Shown: in pieces, positions 1 through 11,500 of the stretch
Layout of the letters: the number at the start of each line of letters is the position of its first letter
Numbering within the stretch: the first letter of the stretch is position 1
Assembly: GCF_945859685.1 (NCBI RefSeq)
Contig: NC_079147.1
Location: forward strand, 305,968,485-306,032,484
DNA: 64,000 nt
Source of the DNA: Eupeodes corollae
Taxonomy: Eukaryota; Arthropoda; Insecta; Diptera; Syrphidae
Direction: 5' to 3'
Notes under the pieces: model-generated
The model's input: the letters and a program-made list of their open reading frames with translations, nothing else
What the model was told of the DNA's origin: nothing
The model's database searches: none
Made by a program: the position numbers and the translations under genes

Positions 1-185
1 AGTAATCATGGCTTTATAGCGTTCACCATTCCACCAAACCATAAATCACACTAAACAATCAGTCTTAGTATATGCAATGGCGGTGTGGCGTCCTAAGTAC
101 ACTTGAAGATTATCATTACTCCAAATACGGCAGTATTGTGACTGACTTTTCGATTTAACCAAAAGTGCTGATGCTACATGTATAC
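1..185 (-). mobile_element. IS630/mariner-type transposase fragment
   Basis: Translating the minus strand gives a stretch containing QYCRIWSNDNLQVY followed, after one stop, by GERYKAMIT. These match the middle of the IS630/mariner transposases that recur in this window (the segment around NCRIW and the later GERY). The intervening part with the conserved GVIGPYFF is missing, so the copy is internally deleted and runs off the left edge. No terminal repeat is visible. It is a dead fragment, recognised from family motifs rather than by a search. Confidence 0.65.
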
Positions 186-685
186 GCTCCTATTTTAAAC
201 GAGAATTCTTGTAATATTTGAGAATGTCTTCAATTGTCTGGAAGAAGATTCAAGTTCCTTATTTCCTCTAAATACAACTGGATGTTTCATAACCAAAGAG
301 GATATATATGACTTGGTCGAACAAACAAACTCAAACCTAATCAAAAACCTAATCTCAAAAAAAATATTGAAACCAACAAATCTTTCCAAACTTTTCTCTC
401 TCTAACCAAATTTCGTCCCTTAAACAGAAAACTTCTCCTACCTCTATAAAGCCGTCATCCAAACAATTTTCTTTTAATCCGGGTCTTGGTTTTCGCCCTC
501 CGATGGTTGATCCTCCTGTCAAAACATCCGCGTATCCAAATTGTATCCATTCTCACACCCTGCATCTTCTTCATCAGTTTCCCAAGAACCACAAGGATTC
601 CTTAATTTAATGATCCCTCCAAATGTCATGTTAACGAAACATTTACCTTAATTAAATAAAATTAAATTAAGTGGCGCAAGAACGA
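186..685. other. Unassigned non-coding stretch
   Basis: Only short frames occur here. I see no protein motif, terminal repeat or RNA structure that I can assign. It is AT-rich with small runs such as AATTAAATAAAATTAAATTAA just before the SINE. Confidence 0.4.
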
Positions 686-893
686 GGTAGAGAACGAGGG
701 CCTAGTGACTTACAACTCTGAACTATTCCAGGGATGGAGGGGACCTACAGTTTATATGCCGAATCCGAGCGGCACTTTTTCAAGACAGGAAATACTCTTG
801 GAGAATTTGTCAATTCCTCGCAAGAGGCAGGGATCGAACCCAAGACCTCTCGCATGACACTCCAACGCACTAACCATCATGCCACGGGTACTA
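686..893 (-). mobile_element. tRNA-derived SINE
   Basis: Read on the minus strand, the element begins with a tRNA-like head. An A-box-like TGGCATGATGGTTAGTGCG lies around 865-884, and a B-box GGTTCGATCC at 831-840, with spacing as in a type-2 RNA polymerase III promoter. The body then continues through GCCGCTCGGATTCGGCATAT and an ACTGTAGGTCCCC block to about 686. The same body recurs without the head at 21946-22055, so it is dispersed and not a single tRNA pseudogene. No protein is encoded. Exact ends and target duplication are not clear. Confidence 0.7.
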
Positions 894-1239
894 CCTAAGA
901 CCAATATTAATGATCGGTATGTTATGTCCCGTCTTAGAGACCACAAAGTTTACAATAATGTCTTTACCAACCTTTTTTGCACGACAAACCAGATTCTGTT
1001 TGCTTTGAAGGTAAAAAAAATACAAACATAAAGGGGGTTTTAATCCCCCAAGAAGGCCTCCCTACCAAACGTGATGCACTTATGGAAATATTCTTGAGAT
1101 TTCATGATGGTCTTGAAATTTCTCTTAAAAAATTGGGAGAAGACCTAACCTCTTTCCTTCATCTCTTCAAAACGATTATCTCATATCCAAAAATCCCGTG
1201 CAGATATGAAGAAATACTATCGCTCCTAACCTAAAGACC
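894..1239. other. Unassigned, possible upstream part of the LINE that follows
   Basis: An 85-codon plus-strand frame (977-1234) ends just before the endonuclease start of the LINE at 1240. Its position would suit the end of a LINE ORF1, but I recognise no zinc knuckle or esterase motif in it. It is left unassigned. Confidence 0.3.
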
Positions 1240-1276
1240 ATGAAACCTAAATGTCTTAGCCTATACTATCAAAATG

Positions 1277-1290
1277 TAAGAGGATTAAGG
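1277..1290. repeat. Left target-site duplication of RTE copy 1
   Basis: TAAGAGGATTAAGG here matches TAAGAGAATTAAGG at 3109-3122 with one mismatch. The LINE endonuclease frame reads directly from one copy of the repeat into the sequence after the other, which confirms that this is the insertion point. Confidence 0.8.
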
Positions 1291-3108
1291 TGCTTCGCAA
1301 CTATGAGGCTTTTACGTGGCCAGGAAGTCACACCGACGGCGCAACCCCCAAGCTGGAGAGCCAGATCCTAAGTAAAATTCCAAGGATGGGGAGCCGGATA
1401 AAAGCGCTTCTTATAGGCCTGGGCTCAGAATAAGTCGAAGAAGCCCTATAAGGTGTTCACTAAGTAGTTCAACATTACTGGAACTGTAGACGCCACCGTT
1501 GATTCCATCTCGGGAATTCCTCCGCTGCCGTCTGGATCAAGAGAGGTGCCTTAGTGGAAACACCTTTGACTGCACGACAACACTTCCGACAACGGAATCA
1601 GGCTCATAGATTTTGCTGCGGGTCGAAACGTCATGGTAGCCAGTACGCGTTTTCCACACCTCAACATCCACAAAGGAATTAGGAGTTCTCTAGATCAGTC
1701 TACCGTCAACCAGATTGACCATATTGCGATCGACGCCAGACACGCTTCCAGCATCATGGATGTACGAACTTTCCGAGGAGCTAACATCGACTCGGACCAG
1801 TACCTCGTTTAAGCCAAGGTAGCACTTCGGATTTTAAGAACCAAGGCAAAACAGGGAGGTGCTGGGAGAAGGTGCAACGTCGAACGGCTACAATCGCCAG
1901 AGATCGCACAAATTATTTTCCGACCGAGTTACAAGGAACCTCTCTCCAAGTTCTCTGCCGCTGATGAAGGCAGGCAAATGCATCCAAACAACAGGCATAC
2001 AAAGCGGCGCTGCATAAAAGGATGATAGCTGCTCATGAGCTCTTGAGCAGAAGAGGCGAGAGGAACACCGACTTCTCAGAAGGAAAAGAGAGGGCATGAG
2101 AAGCGTGCGGTCGAAGATGTTGAGAGGTTTAAAAGCAGCAATGAAGTTCGAAAGTGAAACGAAATTCATAGGTACATAAATCTAGAACCGAAGGCTGCAA
2201 AGACGAAAGTGGAAACATCATAGTGGACCCGCAGTCAATGCTGAGGATATGGAAGGGCCACTTCTGCAGTCTGCATAACGGCGACGACGAACTGAAAAAA
2301 ACCCAAGAACACCAAATCGACACCCACCATCTTTTCATTGATTTCAAGGCCGCATATAGAGCCATGTCTAGTTTTGGCATCCCTGCCAAACTTATTCGTT
2401 TGTGCAGGATGAATTCACGTACATGCTGTCGTCAAGAAAGGACAAACAACACCGACGTCTTGGTCAAAACGTCACAATCGACAGACGTAAGTTTGAGGTT
2501 GTCAAGGACTTCGTCTACCTAGGCTCAGCTGTAAACGCAGAAAACAACACCAGCGCTGAGATCAAACGCAGAATAACTCTTGCTAACCGCTGTTTCTTTG
2601 GACTAAGTGGTAAATTGAGTGGTAAAGTCCTCTCTCGAGGGACCAAAGTGTTGCTATATAAGACCCTTATCATCCCCGTCCTGCTATACGGTGCAGAAGC
2701 ATGGACTATGACAAAAGCGGATGAAAGCACCTTGGGTCGCTTCGAGAAAGAAGTTCTTCGTGTGATCTATGGTCCCGTATGCATCGATGGAGAGTGGAGG
2801 AGAAGATGAAACGTAGATGGACGTAGACTTAGCCAGAAGGGTAAAAGTCCAACGACTAAGAGGGCTGGGTCACGTAGAGCGCATGGAAACCAATGCTCCG
2901 GCGCGGAAAGTCTTCGAATCCACACCCACAGGACAGCGCAGTAGAGGAAGACCGCAGATCAGGTGGCGCGCACAAGTGGAAGGTGACCTTACCCAACTTG
3001 GAGCGCGGAAGTGGAGACATCTAGCTAGGGACCGAGCTAGATGGAGAAGTTTGTTGGGTGAGGCCCTAGTTCACACAGGACTGTAGCTTAAGTAAGTAAG
3101 TAATTAAG
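1291..3108 (+). mobile_element. RTE-type LINE copy with 5' inversion
   Basis: The 3' part (about 1565-3108) reads in the plus sense. It has endonuclease blocks HLNIHKG and QIDHIAIDARHASS, then short RT-domain pieces (DFKAAY at about 2340), and the typical RTE C-terminus LRGLGHVERM, GQRSRGRPQIRWR and LARDRARWRSL. It ends in (TAAG)n repeats. The first 270 bases (1291-1562) match the 5' UTR of the full-length copy at 49397-52514 but in antisense, and about 260 bases between the two parts are missing. Near-identical 14-bp direct repeats flank the insertion (1277-1290 and 3109-3122, one mismatch). Large deletions remove most of the RT domain. It is non-functional. Confidence 0.85.
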
Positions 3109-3122
3109 TAAGAGAATTAAGG
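3109..3122. repeat. Right target-site duplication of RTE copy 1
   Basis: This is the partner of 1277-1290. It lies immediately after the TAAG tail of the RTE copy. Confidence 0.8.
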
Positions 3123-4170
3123 TCTAAAACGTCTGCCGTCTTTAATAGCACTTAAAACCTTGCTTATGGCATCTTTGCCCTTACCGAAACCAACCTCACA
3201 TTCTTTATCCTTAGTACGGAACTCTTCACTAACGACTATTCCATTTATCGAATGAATGTCGTGGAATGTGCGACTAATATACATGGTCGTGGTGTGCTTT
3301 TAGCTATAACTAGTAATTCTCAAAGTTCATTACTCCATACTCCTACTTCAATCGAATTCGAAGGTGTATCAGCCAAGCTTACACTCCCTAAGTTTTGTGT
3401 TTTAGTCCGCTGTTGTTATATTCGACCAGCCCAACAAAATAAAGCATAACAAGCTGCTGTTAATGACCTTGGTTATCTGCTTAAACAAGTGCAACCTAAT
3501 GATTTAATTATCGTCCTTGGCGACTTTAATCTTCCAAATCTCAATTGGTCCACCCTTAGATGATCAGACATCCTTCTTTCCAACTAACATCTCCTCAGAA
3601 TCTGAATCGCTTTTCATTGATCGTCTATCTGACTGTGGTCTTTTTCAACTAAATGGAGTAGCAAACTTTATGGGGAGACACCTTGATCCTATCTGATTGC
3701 GATAACCGTGTTGTCTCCGCGAGCCCTCACCTTCTCTCAACCCTGGATCGCTATCATCCTCCCCTTAATCTCTCCTTTCCTATTGAATTTGTAAACAACT
3801 TTTTTGAAATAGAGAATAACTGTTATGATTTTCGTAGGGCTGATTTCTCCAAACTCAACAATTTTTTTAGCGCAGCCGACTTTTGAATTAAGTTCCCTTC
3901 ACTCAACAGTAAAGTCCTTTACAAATTGGTTTTATTTGATTTTCTCATACTGTATTAAAGAATCAGTGCCATTCTCTCGCAAAAAATATTTCACCTCTTT
4001 TCCCCCGTGGTACAACAGAGAGCTCCATAGCCTAAGAAATACCCGTAACAAGCTTGGGAAGATCTTTTTACAGTCCAAATCTGACACCGACCATAACTAT
4101 CTTCTCACCTATAATTTTTTATCTGAATTAATTGAATGCCTTTTGCCCAATTTGAAAGCCCAGTTCAGGT

Positions 4171-6960
4171 GTTAGTCGATTTACGTTGAAATAAATCACA
4201 AATTTGACATCTGTCAAAATGGCCGCCACTTAAAATAGTGTTCCCAACTCAAAGTTCTAGACTTAAAAAAAAACACCCGTTATATAACATTATTTTTGAT
4301 ACACAAAAAAAAATCTAGATAAATATCTTTCATGTGTCACTGTCATCAAAACCATGGAAACTATAAATTACAAAGACGCGTTTACACGAAAACCCGTTTC
4401 TGCGTACATAGTATATACTATGTACTCGTAGATGCTGATAGGTACTGAGCTGAAGTTTTACGACATCCTTTGCGCCATAGGACAGAAAATTCTTGTTCTT
4501 CATCTTCCGCCTACTTCCTGTTCCTTTTCCCGATCCCGAACCAGAACCCAAACCAAAAAACTGCGACTGGCATTATCTCATTCACCAAGGATGTAATTAT
4601 GAACTGGGGAGCAATGATTCCCTGCCATTCATCCCTCTAGACAATAATTATACTTACACACTGCCTGCCAGAAGAACAGAAAAGGTAGGGAACTGGGAAC
4701 TCGAAAACTGGAGTGAGCCTACATTTACCTATCTGCTTCTGGTTCTATACTTATGCGCCACCCATTCAACCTAGATAGTTAGTTAAGAAGAAAAGACTGT
4801 GTAAAGCTTTTTGAAATTAATTTTATACTCTCAACTTTCAGTATATACTCGGTTTCGCGTACAGCTGAAGTCTCTTTTTTGTTTGCCTGCTAGCTTGCTT
4901 TTCGTCGTCGTCTGCTCATTGTCATCCAGCTACATAGTTCTTCTTTTTCTTAAATGAACAATTATCATTCAGACAAGAGTAGGCAGGTAGGAACCATGGA
5001 GCTCTACATTCTTGGGATAGAAGAAGGGACGGCGCGCGGCGGCGTCACAGCGAAAAAAAAAGAAGAACAACTATTATCTTCATCATTATTATTATATCAC
5101 AAGGAAGAAGAACATTTTTGTTGCTGTAGAAGTGGAGACCATCGTATTTGCATTTTGGCTATGGAATTAAAATTCCAACCTAGCACTCCTGCTGCTCCTG
5201 GTTGTAAAAGTAGTAAAGCGCTAAGCGGTATCCTTCACCCTTCACCAGTTAATGGGTTTCCCACTGGTTTATCCGCCCCCTCTTGTTTAATTGTTTGAGC
5301 TTTGTTGTAAATTTTAACTAAAATGGAGATGGGTGGTTGGGTGGTTGATGATGGTGATGATGGCAAATTGTGGGATTTTTCTTCATTTTTGCTTTTTCAA
5401 GTAGTTTAAGTAGTTTTTCTATGGTTTTGTGTCTTCATCATCTCTAACTCTAAACTCTAACGAATGCCATAAAGAACCCTCAAATAGATGGTTTAAAATT
5501 AAAGTGTCATTTACACATGATGACAGATACGAGTATGATGATGAGTTTATGTCTGGGGGAAATATTATGGAACTGTCATTTTTATGCGAGTTAATTTTGA
5601 AATATTTTTGTTCTCATACGAGAACATAGTTGGCGCGCGGTTCGGTTAGGCTTTGTTGGTTTGTTGACATTTAAACGCCACGTTACATCTAGGAATGAGA
5701 TAAAAGTCAACGGCCTTTTATAACATTTTTTGCAGAAGAAAATAAACAAGGATGATAAACAGTGGGAGGTATAAAAGCTATGTATTCTTTTTTGTTGTTG
5801 TAAATGTAGCAAACACTCGTTGGTTATAGTTTTCTTCTTTCATTTTCTTATCAAACACTTACTGAAGTGGGAGTCTTAAAGTAAACGAGGAAAGATAAAA
5901 CCTTTCCTCTCGTAGGCACTTTATTTTAACGGTTGAGGACATGGAGAAGACACATTAGACATCAATTTGTACAGCGTACACAAAAACTTCAGCCATGTTG
6001 ATGCTGAACTATGTGGCTTCAATTTTAAGTGATGATGGTTTTTGCAATTTAATCCAGGGGCATACTCTTTGTTTGCACATTTATCCAGCCGCAGTTCTCA
6101 AACCTAACACCGCCCCCCCTTCCCTACTTTCAACAGGAACACACTCGTTTAAGTTTGGGGCAAAAATTTGATACTTTGCAAAAACAACAAAAAAAAACAT
6201 CCCAACAATGCAATGGATTTGGGGAGGAATCCTTGATTGAAGGATGGAACGATGGATATCGTAAAACTTTTTCGAACAAAGAAAACGAACCTCAAAACTG
6301 CGCTCCTATACTCGTTAACATGACATGTATAACAGCAAAAGTTTCTCGAAGTCAAATCGCGTAAGGAAGAAACTTTGTAGGAGCATTTTGCTCGTTCGGT
6401 TAGGAAGAGAAAAATAGGATTACAAATGTAAGACAAGATCTCAATCTGAGTAAAACAAAAGCAAAAACGAAACTTTGTAAGAGGTTTTTGTAATTTTTGT
6501 TGTTCTTTGTTTCAGGTGCCAATATATCGAATATTGAAGTTTGTTCGATTACCTACTTCTTCAAGTTCTGAAGTGTGTTAACTTTTTTTAACACTCATAT
6601 CTTTACACGTATTTGTGGGGATAAGTTGAGTGTTTTCATTTCCTAATCGGTTGTTTGTGGGGTTGGATAAGGATTGTTGTTGTTTTTTTTTTTTTTTTGA
6701 AAGATTTCCAAAAGCAATACTTGAGCTGGGTATTTACAAATGTTTTTAATTAAAAGTGTTAAATCAGTTAACCTGTCAGTTAAGTTGCCAATTGAAGAAG
6801 AAAAATACAACTGTCATGCTTGACAAGCAAAATGTTACCTCTATCTCTAAAAGAAAGTTTAAAAAGTTAAAGATAATCCAAACATTAGCCATTATCTACA
6901 CCACTATAGTTAAACTAAAGTTAAGGATTCTTATTGGTCAGGTTCAGGCACCGTAAGGCA
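4171..6960. other. Unassigned non-coding stretch
   Basis: No frame here carries a recognisable domain. A 114-codon plus-strand frame (4954-5298) and several shorter ones look like chance: they are low in complexity (runs of K, E, S, C) and have no matching neighbour. GC-richer patches near 4490-4560 and 4860-5050 could be untranslated exons of a distant gene, but nothing in the sequence shows it. Confidence 0.35.
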
Positions 6961-6984
6961 TGTCTTTTTTTTATGATAGCTTAT

Positions 6985-7115
6985 GTTCGATTAACTGCAG
7001 GTAGAGGTTAGTAAAGTAAAGATTTAAATTTTTGACATTTGAAAACTAACCAGCTGACTTGGATAGAACGCAGTTGACTGCAAATGAAGTTCCTTATGTT
7101 TTCTGAATTGCCCAC
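6985..7115. repeat. Left copy of a diverged direct repeat
   Basis: The segment contains GATTAACTGCAGGTAGAGG and then GTTGACTGCAAATGAAGTTC and TTATGTT. The same order of blocks, with substitutions and small gaps, recurs at about 7655-7800, some 680 bases further on and in the same orientation. No protein is encoded. It could be an old tandem duplication or the remains of terminal repeats of a small element. Confidence 0.55.
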
Positions 7116-7654
7116 TCTGAAGTTGTGACTTTGATTTTCTGCAATGCTGTCAAATTTGACAGTTCAAAGTGCCGATTTTTAATTCTTCAGTTTACTATAA
7201 ACTGGTTTTCTCAACTTCTAGAAGTTGGATTAGCTAACCAAGGAGTTTTTTTCAAATTTGCTTCTTCTGTCATTATTTTCAAAGAGAATCTTTAACGATT
7301 GAAAGTGGACAATATACAGGCCGGATTGGTAAAATAGCTCGTCCAAGGCAACTTTATTGGAAAGATGATTGGAAAGTTCGTCAAGAAAAATCTCCCTAAC
7401 TATCAAGTCAAGCCAAACTTATGCATGTATGTCAAAATGACAACTGTCCATGTTTTTTCATTTAACTGAGAGCTGAAACTTTATTACTCCATAATTTATT
7501 TATTTTTTGCTTGATTCCATTTAATAGTATATATATAAGGGTCCCTTTTCTAATTGGAAAAGCGAAAGATTTTTTAACAATACAAATGACAAATTATTAT
7601 GGAATTGTGTATTGCCTGAGCAGTGTTTTGTAGACAATGATGTTTTCGATAATT

Positions 7655-7800
7655 ATTGTACGTTGAACTGAAGGTAGAAGTTAGCGAGGTTAAGTTTCAT
7701 GTTTGAAATGTATAACACTGGAAAAACTTGACTTAGTCAAAATGTACGTTAAAAATGCAGTTGACTGCAAATGAAGTTCCTTATGTTGTCTGAACCTGCC
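7655..7800. repeat. Right copy of a diverged direct repeat
   Basis: This is the partner of 6985-7115. The best preserved part is GTTGACTGCAAATGAAGTTC at about 7759-7778, identical in both copies. Between the two lies AT-rich sequence with a TATATATAAG run near 7530. Confidence 0.55.
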
Positions 7801-8114
7801 CAGTGTAAAATACATTCATTTATGTGATTTTTGATTTTTCAAATCTTCCCACGCCTTTTTTTTTCTGTATTCGATAGTATGAACATATTGCAGAGCATTT
7901 GAAACAAGGAAGTAACTTTTTTGAAGTTGAAATAACCCTATGTGGTCTTGATAGTAATCAGGTCCGGATGGAATCAGCAATTGTCTTGAAATCTTATTTT
8001 GCTACTCTTTCAGAACCATAAATAATTTCATTCATAAATTCATAAATTAAATAATATTAACACTAAACATTGCATTTTGCATTAATGGCTCTGTTGAGCA
8101 GTCTGTTGCGATAA

Positions 8115-10560
8115 AATATCCTTGTTGTTGTTATTGTTGTTGTTTTTGTTGTTCTATCCATTATATTCTCTTATAAGTGCGTTTCGATATTTCAAAGCTA
8201 GAGAGAGGTATTTTACTAATGAAATCCAGTTTCCTTCGCCATTAAGGATGTTCACCAAGTTTTCAGTGGTGAGTGCTCTTGTCCCAAAATATAAAAGACG
8301 TAGATCTTTGAGTACAGTAACACAAGGAGCATTGAGTTCTTCTGTTGCCTGTTGAAAATGTACCGTTTAAATACAGAAGTCCTCCTCTTGCTTTAAAAAT
8401 CCAACCTATTTCTGACGTGTTCCTTTCTTCCTGAAAATATCTACTACCTTCATTATAGTTAAGGGCATTGTACAGCCCAGGTGATGTTAACGCTTGCGCT
8501 CTTTGGAATGACACATCCGGTTCGCTTTCCATTATTTGCGTGTCAGCAAATCAATTGCATACTGAAATAATCTGTTGTTACCAACAACCTCATGGATATG
8601 TCTTCCTTCTAACACATTTGTCCACTGTGTAGCCCAGTACACAGTAAGTCATGCGACATTTCGTTGTGTAAATAAAAAGTGGTTTCAGTTTAAGTTCTAA
8701 GGTATGCATGTAGTCAGGAGATGATGTTGGTATCTTCATGGATTTTTTTAGAAAATATCGTTGGACCTTTTCCATTTCATCGTATTGATGTGTGCCCCAG
8801 GCTTGTGCTCCATACCCGAAGATTGATCGTGCTACTACGTTGAATAGCTCTAGCTTTGATGAACTACTGATGTTGTTTTTCGAAACCAATGTGTGCCAAT
8901 TCAAATCATAGCTCATTTTGCCAGTTTTGTTCTTTCTTTGAAATGTTAGGTCATACTCAACCCTGGCATCAGCCATAAGCCCAAGTACCTACACTTGTTG
9001 ACCACTTCAATCTCTTCCGTACCAAGAGTAAATTTTTCTAGATTACTAGTTCTGCCTCCATTTTTTCTGAATATAAAGATTTTTGACTTTTCCAGATTAA
9101 TTTTGAGATTCAACATTTGGCAATATTCATAGACCTTGTTTACCATCAATTGTAAGTCCTTTGGAGTGTTTGCAAAAATTACAATGTCATCTACGTACAG
9201 TAACATTCGAATGACATGGTCATTTAGATGTATTCCTCCACCTATGAAGTCATACATGTCATTAATAAACAGTGCAAATAACATAGGACTTAGGAGACAA
9301 CCCTGTTTCATGCCCATTTCTGTATCAAACCACTCTGATAGATTTTTGCCATCCCATACTGCGCTTGCTGTCCCTGCATAGAGGTCCTTTACAATGTTTA
9401 GGAATTTTGTTAAAATACCCATTCTTTTTAGCTTGACAAACAGTGCATTCCGACGAATACTGTCGAACGCTGCTTTGAAGTCTACAAAGAAACAGTATTT
9501 TTTTTACATTCATTCATCCTGATTCTTACAATGTTTAGTAGATTGAATATATTATCTGATGTGCTATATCCCTCTCTAAACCCTGCTTGATATTCGTTAA
9601 GAATACTGTTTCTTTTCCAATCCTGTAGCCTTTAGAGAAGTATGCCTGTATAGATTTTCACCATTGCATCCATTAAAGAAATTCCTCTTTAATTTTGTGC
9701 GAGGTTTATATCTCCCTTTTTGTATTTAGGAAAAATCAAAGACTTCTTAAAAGATGATTCCACGCTTTCTGTGAGTTGGATCGTGTTTTAGATTAAAAGC
9801 AGTCGATCTAAAAGTATCTGGGGTGCATGAATACAAAATTCATATGGGACACGGTCGTATCCGGCGGCTTTGTTTTTCTTTGCTTTGTTCAGTACTTCTC
9901 GAATTTCGAAGTTCGTGATCTTGCCATTAAGCTGTTCATCTCAAGAATCTTCTATCATGTCTTCCAGTGCCACAATAGCCCTAAGTGGTGGGTTCAAGAA
10001 TCGTTGGAAATGCTCTCTAAAATCACAACTTTTCATGTTTGGCCCTAGTCTATGGTTCTTATTTCCATTTCGTACGTTTCTAAGACTGATACATAACGTT
10101 TGATAGTAGAGCTTTCTTTTCGTCTTATAAGTCAGTTTGTATTTTCGACTTTCTTCAAGGTATGGTTTTCTCAGTATTTCTCAAGGTTTCCTTCTCCACC
10201 TGTTAAGCCACTTAAAGCATTTTTCCTTGTAGTCATGCACGCTGCATCAAACGAACTTTCCTTAAGACTCTTTTTGTTTGAGTTATATCTTTGTTCACCC
10301 ACTACTTTCTTGATGATTGATACTATCCCTTCTGCCGCCCAAATGTCCACTCCAAAATAATTCACTTCTTTTGTCAAAATCCCTTGTTGAATTTGACTTT
10401 TGTAATTATTTTCATTTTGATTCAACCATACTAGTTGGGGAAGGAGACTCAGTTCTTCGGAAGTCTGAAAGCCAGATAGTTGCAGCGTTAATCCGAGGGG
10501 CATATGGTCTAAATAGATCATCTCCTCTATTTGTAGTTCTTTTACTTGGCTAAGAACATT
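8115..10560 (-). mobile_element. Degenerate LINE (family B) with RT domain and C-terminal zinc-knuckle region
   Basis: Minus-strand reading from 10560 down gives a linker with SSFDAACMTTRKNALSGLT. RT motifs follow: ITNFEIREVLNKAKKNKAAG (about 9870-9930), a DFKAAFDSIRR block (about 9450-9480), GMKQGCLLSPMLFALFINDM and the active-site box LLYVDDIVIFA (YVDD in place of the usual YADD). A thumb region with LFNVVARSIFGYGAQAWG comes next, then a terminal Cys-rich part (8263-8532). The element ends in an (AACAAC)n-like 3' tail near 8120. Several frameshifts separate the pieces. Fragments of the same family lie at 31180-31735 and 34824-35130. No endonuclease is seen, so it is 5' truncated. Clade is not assigned. 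Confidence 0.8.
8946..9422 (-). pseudogene. Reverse transcriptase core of LINE family B
   Basis: This is the longest uninterrupted piece (158 codons) of the element at 8115-10560. It runs from just after the palm-A block through GMKQGCLLSP and the YVDD box to the EVVNKCRYLGL motif. Upstream (9423-9500) the frame shifts by one base relative to the DFKAAFDSIRR block, and downstream it shifts again at about 8950. It is a remnant of an RNA-dependent DNA polymerase and cannot make a full enzyme. Confidence 0.75.
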
Positions 10561-10589
10561 ATATGAGGCTCAACATAAGTCATTGACTG

Positions 10590-11500
10590 AGGAACCATTT
10601 GAGTTTATGAAGGTGAAATTTCCTTCAAAATCACCCGGTGTACGTCCGTTTAAAATTACAATGCCCGCATCGTTCAAAACCATTAACGCGACTTTTTTAA
10701 TGAATCCACGAAAACGGGCTAGTTTTTAACGATTGGAAAGTTTCTTACTTTTTACGCATTCCCAAATCGGGTCCCAAGCAAGATGTCACTAACTATCTTC
10801 TTATTAGTAAACTCTTAACCATTCTGAAGTTAATTGAATCGTATAAAATAAATTAACTTTTATAATCAAAGATCTTATTTCGCCGTTTCAACGTGGTTTG
10901 TCTCTGGAAGATCAACGGCAACTAATCTAACCATTCTATGTAATGAGTTCACAAGTAACCTTGAAGATGGTTTTCAATCTGATGTTATTTTCACTGATTT
11001 TTCTAAGGCTTTCGATAGAGTCAATAGTTTTAGGTAAATTCGTCACTATACATTTCTCTTTATCACTTCCAATATCTGTGACCTCTGGCGTTCCCCAAGG
11101 AAGCCACCTTGGACCTTTACTTTTTCTCAATGCTATTCCTCTCATCATTAAATCTCCTTTTTGTCTTATGTTTTCTGACGATACTAAATTGCTAAAATGT
11201 ATTAAATTGGCGTATGATCGAATTCTTCTTCAAAACGATTTAAATAGTTAAGTTAGCTGATGTTGTACACACCAGCGAAAGCTAACTTCTTACTTGGTTT
11301 TATATCTCGTAATTTCGAAGAATTTTTTGACCCTTTTACACTCAAGGCGTTATATTCCTACCATTTTAGAAGAGTGCATGAGTATTACTGTGTCATATGG
11401 AACCTGTACTATTCTCTCCATTCTAATCGACGATTTATAAGAATATTCCAATGCTTCATACGGTACAAGATGTAATCTTCTTGACCTTCAACAAATAAAA
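10590..11500 (+). mobile_element. CR1/Jockey-like LINE, reverse transcriptase fragment
   Basis: In shifting plus-strand frames the order of a non-LTR RT can be followed. A KSPG block stands near 10640, then pieces resembling the DWKVSY/PIPKSG segment near 10740-10790, DVIFTDFSKAFDRV at about 10980-11020, SGVPQGSHLGPLLFLN at about 11085-11130 and FSDDTKL at about 11170. The C-terminal CVIWNLYYSLHSNRRFIRIF lies at about 11390-11450. The active-site box reads FSDD. Many frameshifts and stops are present. It has no endonuclease and no clear ends. Confidence 0.7.

Larger units (their letters stand above)
1240..4170 (+). mobile_element. CR1/Jockey-like LINE, endonuclease part, interrupted by an RTE element
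   Basis: The frame starts at 1240 with the signature SLYYQNVRGLR of a non-LTR retrotransposon APE endonuclease. It is cut at 1290 by the RTE insertion and resumes at about 3123 with ALTETNLT (catalytic Glu motif), a GRGVLLAI block, and GDFNLPNLNWS at about 3515-3550. A linker with FPPWYNRELHSLRNTRNK follows at about 4000-4060, and the homology stops near 4170 before any reverse transcriptase. Several stops and frame changes are present. The same family may supply the fragments at 10590-11500 and 31740-33602, which carry the matching RT half. The element is dead. Clade assignment is tentative. Confidence 0.75.

Noticed and set aside
828..893. Functional tRNA gene on the minus strand
   Set aside because: A and B boxes are present, but no acceptor stem pairing is seen and the body matches a dispersed SINE.
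4954..5298. 114-codon plus-strand frame as a possible small gene
   Set aside because: It is low in complexity with poly-K/E/S/C patches. There is no domain, no neighbour and no splice context supporting it.
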